Part shown: piece after piece, positions 1-11,737 of the stretch | How positions within the stretch are numbered: the stretch's first letter is position 1 | Layout: the number at the start of each line of letters is the position of its first letter | Assembly (NCBI RefSeq): GCF_000787575.1 | Contig: NW_012236524.1 | Location: 1 to 64,000 of the forward strand | Source of the DNA: Acytostelium subglobosum LB1 | Taxonomy: Eukaryota > Evosea > Eumycetozoa > Acytosteliales > Acytosteliaceae | DNA: 64,000 nucleotides | Direction: 5' to 3' | Program-made: the position numbers and the translations under genes | Notes under the pieces: model-generated | Databases searched by the model: none | Told to the model about the DNA's origin: nothing | What the model saw: only the letters and a program-made list of their open reading frames with translations

Positions 1-25
1 TGGTTGATTGATTGATTGATTGATT
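1..25. repeat. TGAT microsatellite at left edge
   Basis: Run of TGAT units. It lies at the start of an intron of the minus-strand gene that begins at 148. Such tetranucleotide runs are common in the introns and spacers of this window. Confidence 0.8.
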
Positions 26-30
26 CTTAC

Positions 31-148
31 TATTTCCAAAATCTGCTAAGAGTTTGGCCGCAATACGATCGTAGTTTAGGCCTTCAGCTACGCTCTGATT
101 GATAACAACCATCTCCTCAGGAGAGAAGTGTTTGTGAGAAAAAACCAT
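31..148 (-). CDS. First exon of a SANT/Myb-like DNA-binding protein (partial)
   Basis: An ATG at 148 opens a minus-strand frame of 39 complete codons that ends at a GTAAG donor (bases 26-30); the rest of the gene lies beyond the left edge. The peptide starts MVFSHKHFSPEEM and contains AEGLNYDRIAAKLL. This fits the first two helices of a SANT/Myb-type helix-turn-helix: an acidic start, then a Y-x-x-I-A-x-x-L core. The exon is divergent from the DDE transposase gene at 763. PIF/Harbinger transposons usually carry a Myb/SANT-like gene beside the transposase, so the two may be one element, but a host gene is equally possible. The exon was missed by length filters and is short, so the call is tentative. 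Confidence 0.4.
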
Positions 149-762
149 TAATAATTATTATTATCATCTAATATAACTAGATAAACCATTGTATGATAAA
201 TATTGTCAATAACAATTTAATTGAGAGGATTAAGTTGTTACTTAATATCTCAACCTATGACTAATTAAGATCTTCCCTTACATCGGAAATTAAAGAGTGA
301 GAGACAATAGGCCAATATTAAAGATTAGTCTCTGGTCAATTTGAAATCTATATGAACTTGTTTGGAAAAACTACCTCATTATATCAATCTAAGATGTTCA
401 AGTAAATCTGAAGATTGTACGCACATTTTAATTGGTGAAGTAAGTATTATAATAGACAAATGTGTATATATGTCACCTGTCTCAACATAGAACCACAAGT
501 CGGGAAGTATGAGATTTACTGTGAGGAACATGACAACTTCTCATTTCAAGTTTGGTGGTCTGTTCTCAACCCACTTCCCAAATTAGATTAGGGATGTCTG
601 TTGGAACAAATCTTAAGATTGCTTTACACACCCCACAAATCGAAACAATAACCCCACCCCATATCGATAACATTCAACTACCACAACTACAACTACTACA
701 ACAACAACAAGAATAACAACACATAAGTAATAACTGTTTTTAGTGATTAATTAAATCACTTT
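149..762. other. Spacer between divergent genes
   Basis: AT-rich, no convincing reading frame. It presumably holds the promoters of the minus-strand SANT-like gene and of the DDE gene. I saw no clear terminal inverted repeat of a transposon here. Confidence 0.5.
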
Positions 763-1702
763 ATGATGGGGTACAAGAGAAAGAAACAGGCAGAGTTCGA
801 TGACTATACCGATGTCTCATTCAAAGAGAAATTTGGAGTACATAAAGTCGTAGCCAAACAACTCCTTGAGGACATTAAATTCACCGAGCAACACTGGCTG
901 ATGTGGACACTGGACTTCTTGCGAAACTACAACTCTTTCAACTATAGCTCGGCACACTTTGGAGTATGTGATAAGAACTTCAGAGAGAAAGTTTGGATGG
1001 TGATTGACAGTATCAAACAGCTCAGCATCAAGGTAAGTAGTCTGTCATATGATTGTCCGTACGGACGGTTCGTGAGCATTAGGCATACATACCAGACTAA
1101 CATCATCACAGCACCGCACACTTTCAAAGACTAAGTTCGACAAAGATAAAGAGAGCCTTCCAGATCATGCCGCAGATCATCCTGAAGCAACTATTGCATT
1201 GGCTGTCGACTCCACCTTCTGCGACCTGGAGACTAAAGACAATGGATTCTACAACGGTGAGAAGAAGAGGTTTGGTGTGAAGTATGAAGTTGCATGTGTA
1301 GTTAGAACTGGAGAAATTGTGTGGGTGTCCGGACCGCATGGGGCATCCGAGGCTGACGTTGACATTTACAGACAAGGGCTTAAGCAAGAATTGATGGCAA
1401 TTGACAAGGTCAGGGCAGTCGCTGACAAAGGATACCAAGGCGAACCTGACACACTAATCACGCCCTTCAAAAAGAAGCAAGGAGCCATTCACCTCCCCCC
1501 AATGGAAAAGATCTACAATGACTGGGTTCAGTCTATTCGATTCATCATCGAGAATATATTCAGTAGCTACAAACTATTCAATGCATTGAATAGACAATTC
1601 CGAGGAACAGTGGACCAGCACCGAGATATCTTTGATGTAATCACATATATCATCAACCTTGACACAAAATTCAAAATTAATCATATTATAAATAAATCCT
1701 AA
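763..1702 (+). CDS. PIF/Harbinger-type DDE transposase or transposase-derived protein
   Basis: Two exons, 763-1032 and 1112-1702, joined in phase 0 across a 79-base intron (GTAAGT donor, CTAAC branch-like site, CACAG acceptor), give about 286 residues. The N-terminal part (HWLMWTLDFLRNY, then SSAHFGVCDKNFRE) looks like the helix-turn-helix of HARBI1-like proteins. The C-terminal part is a DDE_Tnp_4-type nuclease: VDST with Asp123, ADKGYQG with Asp195, and IIENIF with Glu237, followed by the typical FR and IINL region. All three acidic residues are present, so catalysis is possible. Length is a little short for the family. I found no terminal repeats, so it may be a domesticated copy or an element with ends I could not recognise. 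Family call is firm, activity unknown. Confidence 0.75.
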
Positions 1703-2116
1703 AAATATGACATCTACCTGGGGTCCAGTTGAACACTTCATGTGGTTCATTATTTGTTTGAGCATACATCTACAAACTAAAGAGATATTAATATCTGATT
1801 ATAACATTATCGGAATGGAATGATGAAAGGATCAGCAAAGCCAACAAACACTTCAGAAATGAATAATATCTCTTCCTTGCCCAACGGCCCAACAAGTCAC
1901 GCGGGACTTGCAAGACGAGGCAAGATTCAATCACCAACAGCAGGGGTAGTCGCGCACTCAAGAATCTGAGTTGTGAATTAAACTTAAGTCACCAATGCCT
2001 CGCTGCTGTCACCTGCACCAACCAACATCATATCTTCTCAGCTTGTATCTTATCATTCAATCAATCAATCATTCATTATCCAACAATATATATACACCAC
2101 AATAACAACTACAACA
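1703..2116. other. Spacer before the GTPase-kinase array
   Basis: No gene seen. The stretch around 1880-1990 is GC-richer than its surroundings; the rest is AT-rich and should include the promoter of the gene at 2117. Confidence 0.4.
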
Positions 2117-5066
2117 ATGATACCAAACAGAGCTGAATGGAGAGGACAATCATATGACACAATCACTGAACTTGGACCTGAACCATTCATAACGCATGTT
2201 ACGGCATCAACAAAGCCAGAGGAGTTGTTGGCCACATGTCTTGCAAAGTTGAAGGACAACCAAGACAAGATTAAACAATGTGCCAATGACTTCTACAAAC
2301 TTGAGGCTGAATATCTCAAGGTCATTGACTCCGAAGTACCACTAATGTTCAAGGAGAGCAGAGAACTGATCAGCAGAATCACCGATGATTCATTCGTCAA
2401 GATTGCCTTGTGTGGTGCAACTTGTGCTGGTAAGTAATGGCGATGATGATGACGGTGTGCCAATCATTCATTCATACTAACTATACTCCACAACAGGCAA
2501 GTCCACATTGCTCAGTCTTCTCTTGGACAGGTTGCCATTGCCCAGTGGCAAAGGCCACACCACAGCCCGCATCTGTATCATTCGCTATGCAGAGTTGAAG
2601 GATGCCAAGATCAGTCTGTGTCGTCTCAACCAGGCCACTTCCAAGTTGGAGCCCATTCCCAATGGAGAGGCTGCCTCGTTGGCTCAGTACAAGACAACCA
2701 GAGAGCTGAAGCCCGTCCTCGACAAGTTCTTGCGCCGAGAGAACTTCCCAAATGAGAAGTTCGAGGAAATCGTCACTCAGATCGTCCTCATCCAGTATCC
2801 AATCAAACTGCTCAAGGGTGGTGTAGAGATCTACGATATCCCAGGCTACAGTTCAGAGGACAAGGACTGTCTCAGAGAACTGCGCCAGTCATTCTTGAAG
2901 CATGTCAATCCACACGGACTGATCTTCTGTTTCCCAAACCCAGCCTTCTCCACAGAGGAGATCAACGCATATGACGACCTGCTCAAAGGAATGGGCACCG
3001 ACGTCGAGCTGAGGACCACATCGAGGACATTCTTTGCCAACACCAAGTTTGAGATGTTCTCATTCGCTTACGACCAAGGCTTGACGCTTGAGGAGCTCGA
3101 GGATCAGCCAGACAAGGTGCAGGAGGAGGAGAAGAAGAGATCCGAGAACCTTCCCAAGAGGAGTCAACACCTCTCCGAGGAGAACAAGAACGTTGCACTC
3201 GAAGGATACACATACGCGCTGGTCAATGCCGTCGAGTACCTTGAGGGTGGTGGCCAGCTGATCTTCCATCGATTCCTGGAACGATTGTCAACATGGATCG
3301 TTGGCCAGCAACAACGTCGATACGCCACAGCCTACATGCGCATTGCCCAAGCCAGCAGTTCATTCTTCAGCAGCTACAATACCATCCGCTCAAACACCAT
3401 CGACAAAATTCTCAAGGAGGAATGGTTGAACAATGGCAATGCGTTTCTGGACCAGCTGGGCGACGATCTCCGTGAACAGCTAACGCAGTATCTCCTAAAG
3501 ATCGATGATCACTTCCAAGTGTTCATGGACAGGAACAATCTATACACCGAGGCACTCAAGGAGGCAAAGTCAATCAAGATCCAAGAGTACGACGGTCGCT
3601 CAAGATTGTACTCCGGTGAGGCCTCGGGTGCCTTCAAGGAGGCCTTCTCACCGTGGTTCAACAAGAATGTTCTGGAGGCCTTTTCCAATCATCTGCAGGG
3701 AGTTATTGATGGAGCCATTCAACAGACACTTAAAAACATCTTTGGCAGAGGCGATGTGTTTGAGAACGAGCTGCTCAACGATGTGCTGAAGCAGAGCTTT
3801 GTTGCCGGCTTCAAGTCCAAGATCTCCAACGACAAGATCCTCTACAACAGGATCACACCGACCATCATAACCAACATGTTTATGACTGCCTCTGACCATC
3901 CTGTGCTGGCCACGCTATCCGTGATCATGGGAGTGGGCATCATCGCCACGGTCTTTGGCCTGATCGCCGCGCCTTTCATTGACTCTTTCCGAAAGATCGA
4001 CGATGACTTCAAGGAGAAGTTGACCAAGCGTCTGTTTGTTGAGATCAAGAGCCAGGTGAAGGATCTCCCTAATAAGCTATTCGTGGAGCAAGTCGCCAGC
4101 ACACAGAAGGTCATCGAATCACTCAAGGGCAACCTGGTGGTGCGCCAAAACCAGATGACCAAGATGTCTCAGAAGCTTAAGAATATGCGCGAGATGGCCG
4201 AGACGCGTACCAATTTTGGCAAGGTGGAGGCCGAGGCACTGTCCGCGCTCACCAGTCTGATGGATCCGTCCTACAAGCCTGTGGTCTCGCTCGAGGACAT
4301 TGGAGGCGGGGCGACAGGTCGCGTCTACAAGGGCACACTCGAGGGCAAACCGGTGGCAGTCAAGACACTGGTCTACGCTGACCCCAATGGCGAGGCCTTT
4401 GAGATGGCAGAGTCGATGTTCTTTGAGGAGGTGAACAACAGCCATCAGCTCACAGCCAACATCACCAACCTCAAGTACCTGCTGCCCCTGCTGGGCGTCT
4501 TCAAGGACGAGGTCAGGAAGGAGTGGCAGATCGTTTACCCACTCTACGACTGTGACCTGTTCACCTACATCAAGCGCAGTATTCCGCATCTCAGCTTTAA
4601 GCAGTCACTGAACATCGCCATCGACATGGCATCGTGCATTGTGATCTTGCACCAGAACAAAATCATTCACCGTGATCTCAAGCTGGAGAACTTCTTCATC
4701 AACTACAACAGACAGACTGAGGAGATCACTCAAATCGCACTGGGTGACTATGGCACCATCACCTTTACAAACATCGCCACCACACTCGTTGGCACCATAC
4801 ACTATATCGCGCCAGAGATCAAGAGGGGCGATACCTACACGGAGAAGGTGGATATCTATGCATTCAGTGGTTTGCTGTTTGAGTTGTTGGCCAAGCCAAC
4901 ATTCCAACGAGCCAACATCGAGTCGTTCAAGAATGCCGCACCGATGAAGGGTGTGCCAGAAGAGTACCAACAACTACTTGTCGAATGCTCGGACGTCGAC
5001 CCCAATAAGCGACCAACGATTGACCAAGCCAAGCAGAGGCTGGTTGAACTGGCAAGAAAGCACTAA
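2117..5066 (+). CDS. Dynamin-like GTPase fused to protein kinase (array locus A, intact)
   Basis: Exons 2117-2429 and 2497-5066 give 960 residues; the 67-base intron cuts the P-loop codon in phase 1. An N-terminal helical region leads into a dynamin_N/BDLP-mitofusin-type G domain: P-loop GATCAGKS at 100-107, GHTTAR switch I, DIPG at 218-221, TKFE at 287-290. A long helical stalk follows, with a hydrophobic segment near 575-600 that may enter a membrane. The C-terminal kinase has a glycine loop (IGGGATGRVYKG, from 706), VAVK Lys727, HRDLKLEN with Asp831, DYG in place of DFG with Asp855, and APE at 876-878. Every catalytic residue expected of both enzymes is present. The kinase looks Ser/Thr, TKL-like. 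Cellular role unknown; membrane-bound GTP-controlled kinase is an inference. First of seven tandem loci. Confidence 0.85.
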
Positions 5067-5299
5067 ACAAGATGCTTGTATTTATTAATATAAAATGACA
5101 ATAAAATCAATCAACTCGTAAGCCACCAATCACTGTTTGATCACACTCTGTTTGCAAAACTTTGTGTTTACAAAATATCTGATCAGTTGGCACCAACTCA
5201 AAACACCGTCATTCATCATTCATTGTACAATAACCAGATAATAATACAAATAAATAATATTACTTTATACAAACAACAAATATAAAGGAGGATAATATT

Positions 5300-8130
5300 A
5301 TGAGTTCCTTTATTAATGACAATGATTATCATATTGGTGATCTGCCATCAGAGTTGGAGGACATTGACGATCCCCTCAAGAAGATGGCGGAGACTGTAAA
5401 GATATTCAGTGCGCTAAAGATGAAGTGTAATGATAGGATCAATGATCTATCAAAGTGTCACTCATATTTGAGTGAGGCAGTCAAGTCCACCCGCCTCTTC
5501 AAAGAGTTCACCAAAGACAAAATGAATGTCAAGTTGGTCATGGCTGGTCCGACTCATTCTGGCAAGGTATGTCATCTGTGATGTGATGTAAATACACTAC
5601 TCATTCAATCGTACAATCTCTCACACTCTATCCCAATCAATCAAACAATCAATCAACCAAACAGTCAACATTGATCAATACATTACTGTCGATATTCAAC
5701 CTGATGCCATCAGGAGCAGGTCATACATCAGGGAGGATATGCGTTCTGGCTCACTCGAAAACGATAAACATCAAGTTCTTCAAAGTGATACAATCAGAAG
5801 ATCACATGCCCAACACACTACAGTGTCTGGAGAATGAGACGATCAAGATTGGGTCCAACACATTCAACTTGGAGACGAGAAAGATACTCCATACTCATCT
5901 CGTTCGACCGGTTGGCATCGATAATGATTCAGATGCATTCGAAGAGTGGGCCAGCAAGATTGTGAGAGTCGAGTTCCCATCACCATTGCTTGAGACTGGC
6001 ATGGAGATCATCGATGTTCCGGGCTTCAGCAAGTCTGATCAATCATCATTGTTCAGCATCCGCAGACAGTTCTTCAATGTCTACTCGCCCACAGGCATCC
6101 TCTTCTGCTACCCAAACACATTCTCTGATGCCGAGGTGCTGGCTGTCAAGGACTTGAATGAATCACTCCCAGCCAACTGGAGCGAGACCAATGAATACTT
6201 CTTCTTTGCCAACACCAAGACATCCAAGAGTGAGGTGGCCACCAACAATAATATTGACAAGGGAGAAGACGTGCCGCTAGAGTTGATAGACAGCCACTCT
6301 GACAACTGCTTCTCCAAGATCAAGGCATCAAGTATCAGCGAGCTGATGTGTGTTGATCAGAGACGATTTGGAATCGTCAATGCAATGGAATTCTACAAAC
6401 AACCTCGATCAGTAGAGAGCAAATACATATTCAAACAGTTCATCAATCGGTTGATCAGATGGCTGGCCAGGCTGTTCCAACGCCAGTCTCGCATCATTTT
6501 GGGAACAATCATTCAAGAGTGTGCCTTCATGTCAGGCAAGGCTCTTTCAATCAATCAATACATTGACAATAACATAGGGTTTGGAAACCTGCTCCAGGAA
6601 TGCCAGAAGTTGGTTGACACATTCTCAAATACATTATGTCGCGAGTTGGACCAGATCATCGACACAATCCCATCGGTCGTCAAGTCTGCATTGGCCAACA
6701 AGTCAAACCAGGTGATCATCCAACGTGCCCATGATGCCATCACCAATGTGGCTGAATCCAAGGAGATGAAGTACATCATTGAGGACATCATCAAGGAGGC
6801 ATTCAATCCCATCGATGAGCTCATCACCAACAAGATTCAATCACTCACAGAGACCTTACTTCACGAGAGGGAGGACCTTGCTCACGATCTTCTCAAAAAC
6901 GCCTCCAGGGACGTTTCTATTATGATGTCTGGTACATGGCACCATCTCCTCTGCAAGTCAATCAAGTGGGTGATCAGTCCTTATGAGGATATCATGCGAC
7001 ACTTCAGGAAGCCCAAACTTGAATGGGGCGATCTCAACAACCTGATCAGGAAGTATCCCGGCACGATCGACATTACATCAATGAAGTTTGACGTTTTAGT
7101 AGAGGTACTTAGGAACAAATCCTCATTCAATCGACGCCTCAAGGGACAACACGAAAGTCTGGGACTCATTGTGAATGCAGGCACAATGAACTTCAACATC
7201 GACATGACATTGCAGAGCTATGTAAGACTCTTCAATGATGTGTGGGCACTACACAGTCAATTGGTGTTTCCATTCGATACAGTGACAGTAGATCGCACCA
7301 AAGCGGTAGCATGGGGCGACATTGGACCAGTATACAATGGATCATTCAGGAACACACCCTACCTAATCCAAGAGGTACCTTCAACTGACGTTGCGTTCGA
7401 ACTACCTCTCAGACTGACAATACAGGCAATGTTTGGACACAACGTGGCAAAAAGTAAACCCATGCTGCCACTTCGATTCTTCTTCAAATCAGATGTCACT
7501 GGCGGAGGGTGGCTACTGTTGTACCAGAAGCACAGTCCGTTGATGCCATATCTTGAGGAGAACATCTCAACGATGAGTGTCACTCAATCATTGGCAATGA
7601 TCAAACAGTTGATCAAAGCATTGGAGTATGTACCATATGTTGAAATCTTCAACATCTCAAAGATCTACTCGACAGAGAACATCAAATCAATGGCAATAAT
7701 AGTACAAGCTGCCAGATCATTGTATAATGGATATCAAGGTAACACCAATCATGATGGGTTCCCTCATGAGAAGGTGAGATTGGAGTACATGTACATGGAT
7801 GTCAACACCAAGGATATATACTTGGCTTCGTTTGGACATAGTTCCACAAGTGATTTTCATGGTCTCTCCAACCTAAGTTGGTATTCTACCGAGAAGGTAT
7901 TGGCATCGCTTGCCGTGGTCATTGCAGAGTTGTTACCCAAACCAATATTACAAAGATATACCGATAACGATTTCCGGTATCTGCATGATCCAATCAACCA
8001 ATGGAAGCCAAAGGGCGTTGACAACAAACACCATGGATTGTTTGTCGATTTGATCAGAGTATGCCTCGGAAAGACCACCATAAAGGAAGTACAATCAAAG
8101 TTGGAAGACATTTCGAAGCGTGTGAAGTGA
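5300..8130 (+). CDS. Dynamin-like GTPase with eroded pseudokinase (array locus B)
   Basis: Exons 5300-5566 and 5665-8130 give 910 residues. The intron lies between Lys and Ser of the P-loop in phase 0 (GPTHSGK/STL), unlike the phase 1 site in locus A. G-domain motifs: P-loop, GAGHTSGR switch I, DVPG, and NTKTSK where TKxD is expected. The stalk is recognisable (for example RWLARLFQRQ matching RWIVGQQQRR-type sequence in A). The C-terminal third aligns with the kinase but lacks the VAIK lysine, the HRD loop and the metal-binding Asp (SFG instead of DFG), so it cannot be an active kinase. Together with the locus at 11738 it forms a second subfamily. Possibly a partner or regulator of the intact paralogues; this is inference. 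Confidence 0.8.
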
Positions 8131-8467
8131 TTGATTAAAAAAACATGTTTTTATTGTTTGTTCACAAGTGTGGGTGTCATTCGTTTTTGATTGGAAGTGG
8201 ACCTATTTTGAAGTGGGGAGTGTCGTTTGGGTGTGTGTTGAGGCAAAGATTTTGATTGATCAAAACTATTCCTACTCTAGGAGAAAGTGATCAAACAAGT
8301 TCCAAAAATAGATGATGTCAAAGAATGACCAGATATTTTATTCTTTTTTTTTGATTAACAAAACTACCTTCACTTCATTGACTCATTTAATCATACATAC
8401 ACATACTTTCATACATTCATTCTATACTAATACAAACTAAGTAACAATAATAACGACACCAAAAACG
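8131..8467. other. Spacer between loci B and C
   Basis: Non-coding. Contains a T-rich run near 8341-8352 and AT-rich sequence leading to the start of locus C. No RNA gene recognised. Confidence 0.5.
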
Positions 8468-11400
8468 ATGATATCTAACAACACAGTCGACAATAACAAT
8501 AACAACAATAATAACAGTAATAATAAGAATAATAATAATAATCAGAAAATATCATTCTATGATTCAATCACAGAGGTTGGACCTGAAGAGTTCATCAAAT
8601 GTTTGATTGGTAGTAATAATAATAATACAGATTTGAAGCCAATTAAGTTGTTGGAGACATGTCTTTCAACTTTAAAGTCAAATCAAGTCACCATAGAGAC
8701 ATGTAGTAATGACTTTATTAAACTCGAGAGTGAATACATCAAGTCATTGGACAGCGAAGAACTAGAGACACTGTTGTTCAAAGAGAGTCAAGACCTGATC
8801 AGTCGAATCACCAATGATCCATTTGTAAAGATAGCATTCTGTGGTGCAACCAATGCTGGTATGTGTCATCATTCAATCAATCAATCATTCAAATGAGTGA
8901 TCACTAACACTCACTCACTCATACGTATCATCAACAGGCAAGACAACTCTGTTGATGACACTTCTGGATAGGTTGCCATTGCCCAATGCATCTGGACATA
9001 CAACGGCCAGGATCTGTGTCATTCGTTATTCAGAGTTGGAGAATGCAAATCTCCACTACTGTCGACTCAACACAGAGACGTCCAAGTTGGATCGTATCCC
9101 AGATTCACAGGTCATCTCGCTCTCACAGTATCCAACAACAAGGTCATTGAGGGATGTCTTGTTCCAGCACCTTAGCCGTGACAATATGCCCAAAGGCGAG
9201 GCTCAGTTTGAGGAGGCCGTCTCTCAGATCGTTGTCATCGAGTATCCAATCACATTGCTCAAGGGTGGAGAGGAGATCTACGACATCCCAGGTCAGAGTA
9301 GCACAGACTTGGAGTGCCTAAAGCAGCTGCGACAGTCCTTCCTCCAACATATCAACCCCCACGGTGTAGTCTTCTGCTTCCCCAATCCAGCATTCTCGAC
9401 CGAGGAGATCAAGGCTTACGAGGACCTGCTTCAGAGCTTGAGAACAGACGTTGAGCTGAGGTCGGCCTCAAGGACCTTCTTTGCCAACACCAAGTTCGAT
9501 TCATTCTCATTGTCGTACGACCTTAACCTGACCTTGGATGAGATGATGGTAAACGCTGTCCCTGATGAGGAACAAGCACGATCAAACAACCTGCCCAGAA
9601 GAGCGCAACAACTGGACACGTCCGAGGCAAACAAGGAGGTGGCCTTCAAAGACTACACATACTCGTTGGTCAACACAATGGAGTATCTCGAAGGCAGTGG
9701 TGATGCGATCTTCCACCGCTTCATCGAGCGTCTGGCCACTTGGATCGTGTCACAGCAGCAACGCCGATATGCCACAGCCTACAAGCACATTGCCGAGGCA
9801 TCCAACTCATTCTTCCGCAGTTACAACACCATCCGATCAAAGGAGATTGGCAACATCCTCAAAGAGACCTGGCTCAAGAATGGCAATGAGGCACTCGATA
9901 GCCTTAGAACGAACCTCCTGTCGAGGATGGACGACATCTTGCAGAGGACTGCGCAGCACTTTGAAGACTTCTTGGTGGAGCACGACCTCTACAACAAGGC
10001 ACTGGCCAAGGCCAAGTCCATCGTGGACACAAACTACGAAGGACTCTCAAGGTATAATGCCAGTGCTTATGCCGAGGTGTTCAAGTTGAGGTTCTCGCCA
10101 TGGTTCAACGAGAATGTTTTGAAGGCCTTCATCGACTCAATTCAGAGACGCATCGACTCGGCCGTGGAGGAGTCCATGAAAGTTGTCTTTGACAGGACCG
10201 ATTCAATCGAGAATGAGTTGCTCCTCGACGTCCTCCAACAGTCATTCGTATCAGGCTTCAACAGCAGGATCTCCAATGACTCGATCTCATACAAGAACAT
10301 CACACCGACCATCCTGTCCAACCTCCTGATGACCGCGACCAAGCATCCCATGTTGTTGGCACTGGTCATCATATCAGTGGTCGGCATCATCCCAACAGTG
10401 ATCTCAGTGATCGTGGCACCGATTATGGATGCCATTCGAAAGATTGACGATGACTTCAAGGTGGAGTTGACCGATAATGTGTTCTTCAAGATCAGAGAGC
10501 AGGTTAAGAAGTTGCCAGTGACCATGCGCACGATCCAAACGCAAACTATCAGCGACACAATCGACTCCATCAAGGGTAACCTTGCTGCGCGACAGGAGCA
10601 ACTTAGGTTGATGTACGAGAAGCTGGACTCGTTGAGAAACATGGCAGAGATGAGGACCAAGTTTGGAAGGGTCGAGGCTGAGGCCTTGTACGCGCTCACC
10701 AACTTGATGGACCCATCATACATTCCAGTGATCACAAACACCGACGAGGACATTGGAGGTGGTGCAACAGGTCGCGTGTACAAGGGCACACTCAAGGAGA
10801 AGCCAGTGGCCATCAAGACCTTGTCCTATCGCAAACCAATTGGAGAAGCATACGAGATTGCAGAGTGCATGTTCTTTGAGGAAGTGAACAACAGCTACCA
10901 ACTCACCAACAAGATCGGATCATCAAGGTACCTGCTCCCACTGCTTGGTGTCTTCAACGATGAGACCAGGATGGAGTGGCAGATCGCCTATCCACTCTAC
11001 GACTGTGATCTCTTCCACTACTTGCATCGCAGGATCACCAATGGCAACATCATCACATGGTCCGAGACGCTGTCCATCGCCATCGACGTTGCGTCATGCA
11101 TCCAACTTCTACACGACAACAGCATCATTCACCGCGACCTCAAGCTGGAGAACATCTTTGTCAACTATTCCAAGGATACTTGGAAGATCACTCATATCTC
11201 GCTGGGCGACTATGGCACCATCACCTTTGACAGAGTGGCAATGTCCTATGTTGGCTCGGATCGCTACATGGCACCCGAGATCAGGACAGGCTACACCGTT
11301 CCCAACTCAATCTACACGGATTCAGTCGATATCTATTCACTCAGTGGCATACTATTCGAGTTGATTCCAAAGAACAAGTTCCAAAGAGCCAAGATTGGAT

Positions 11401-11537
11401 ACTTCAACACTGATCAACATATCAAGGATGCACCAGAGCAGTATCGCAAACTGATCATGGATTGTGCCAACAATGATCCAGACCTACGACCAAAGATCAG
11501 TGATGTGAAGTCAATATTGTCATCAATTGTACTTTAA
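8468..11537 (+). CDS. Dynamin-like GTPase fused to protein kinase (array locus C, intact)
   Basis: Exons 8468-8858 and 8938-11537 give 996 residues; the 79-base intron cuts the P-loop (GATNAG/KT) in phase 1 as in locus A. The extra N-terminal length is an asparagine-rich tract. G domain: GATNAGKT, GHTTAR, DIPG, and TKFD, the most canonical G4 of the array. The stalk carries a strongly hydrophobic segment (LALVIISVVGIIPTVISVIV). The kinase keeps IGGGATGRVYKG, VAIK Lys757, HRDLKLEN with Asp864, DYG Asp888 and a MAPE motif. It is the closest relative of locus A over its whole length, and both halves should be functional. Substrate unknown. Confidence 0.85.
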
Positions 11538-11737
11538 TATATCTGTGTACACAATGAATAAAGTAATACCAACACCAGATAGTGTATCTTGGTGGCTAAC
11601 ACGAAGTTCTTGGACACCAAGGTCCTTGTGTGTGGAGTCAATGAACTTGAAAAATCAGTTCTGAACCTTGCCTTGATCATTCAAACAGTTGACAATACTT
11701 ATAACATAGAGATACAGATATTGTAATAACAACAAAG

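Noticed and set aside
10142-10816. Long minus-strand frame within locus C
   Set aside because: Antisense shadow of the stalk and kinase coding sequence; no motif of its own.
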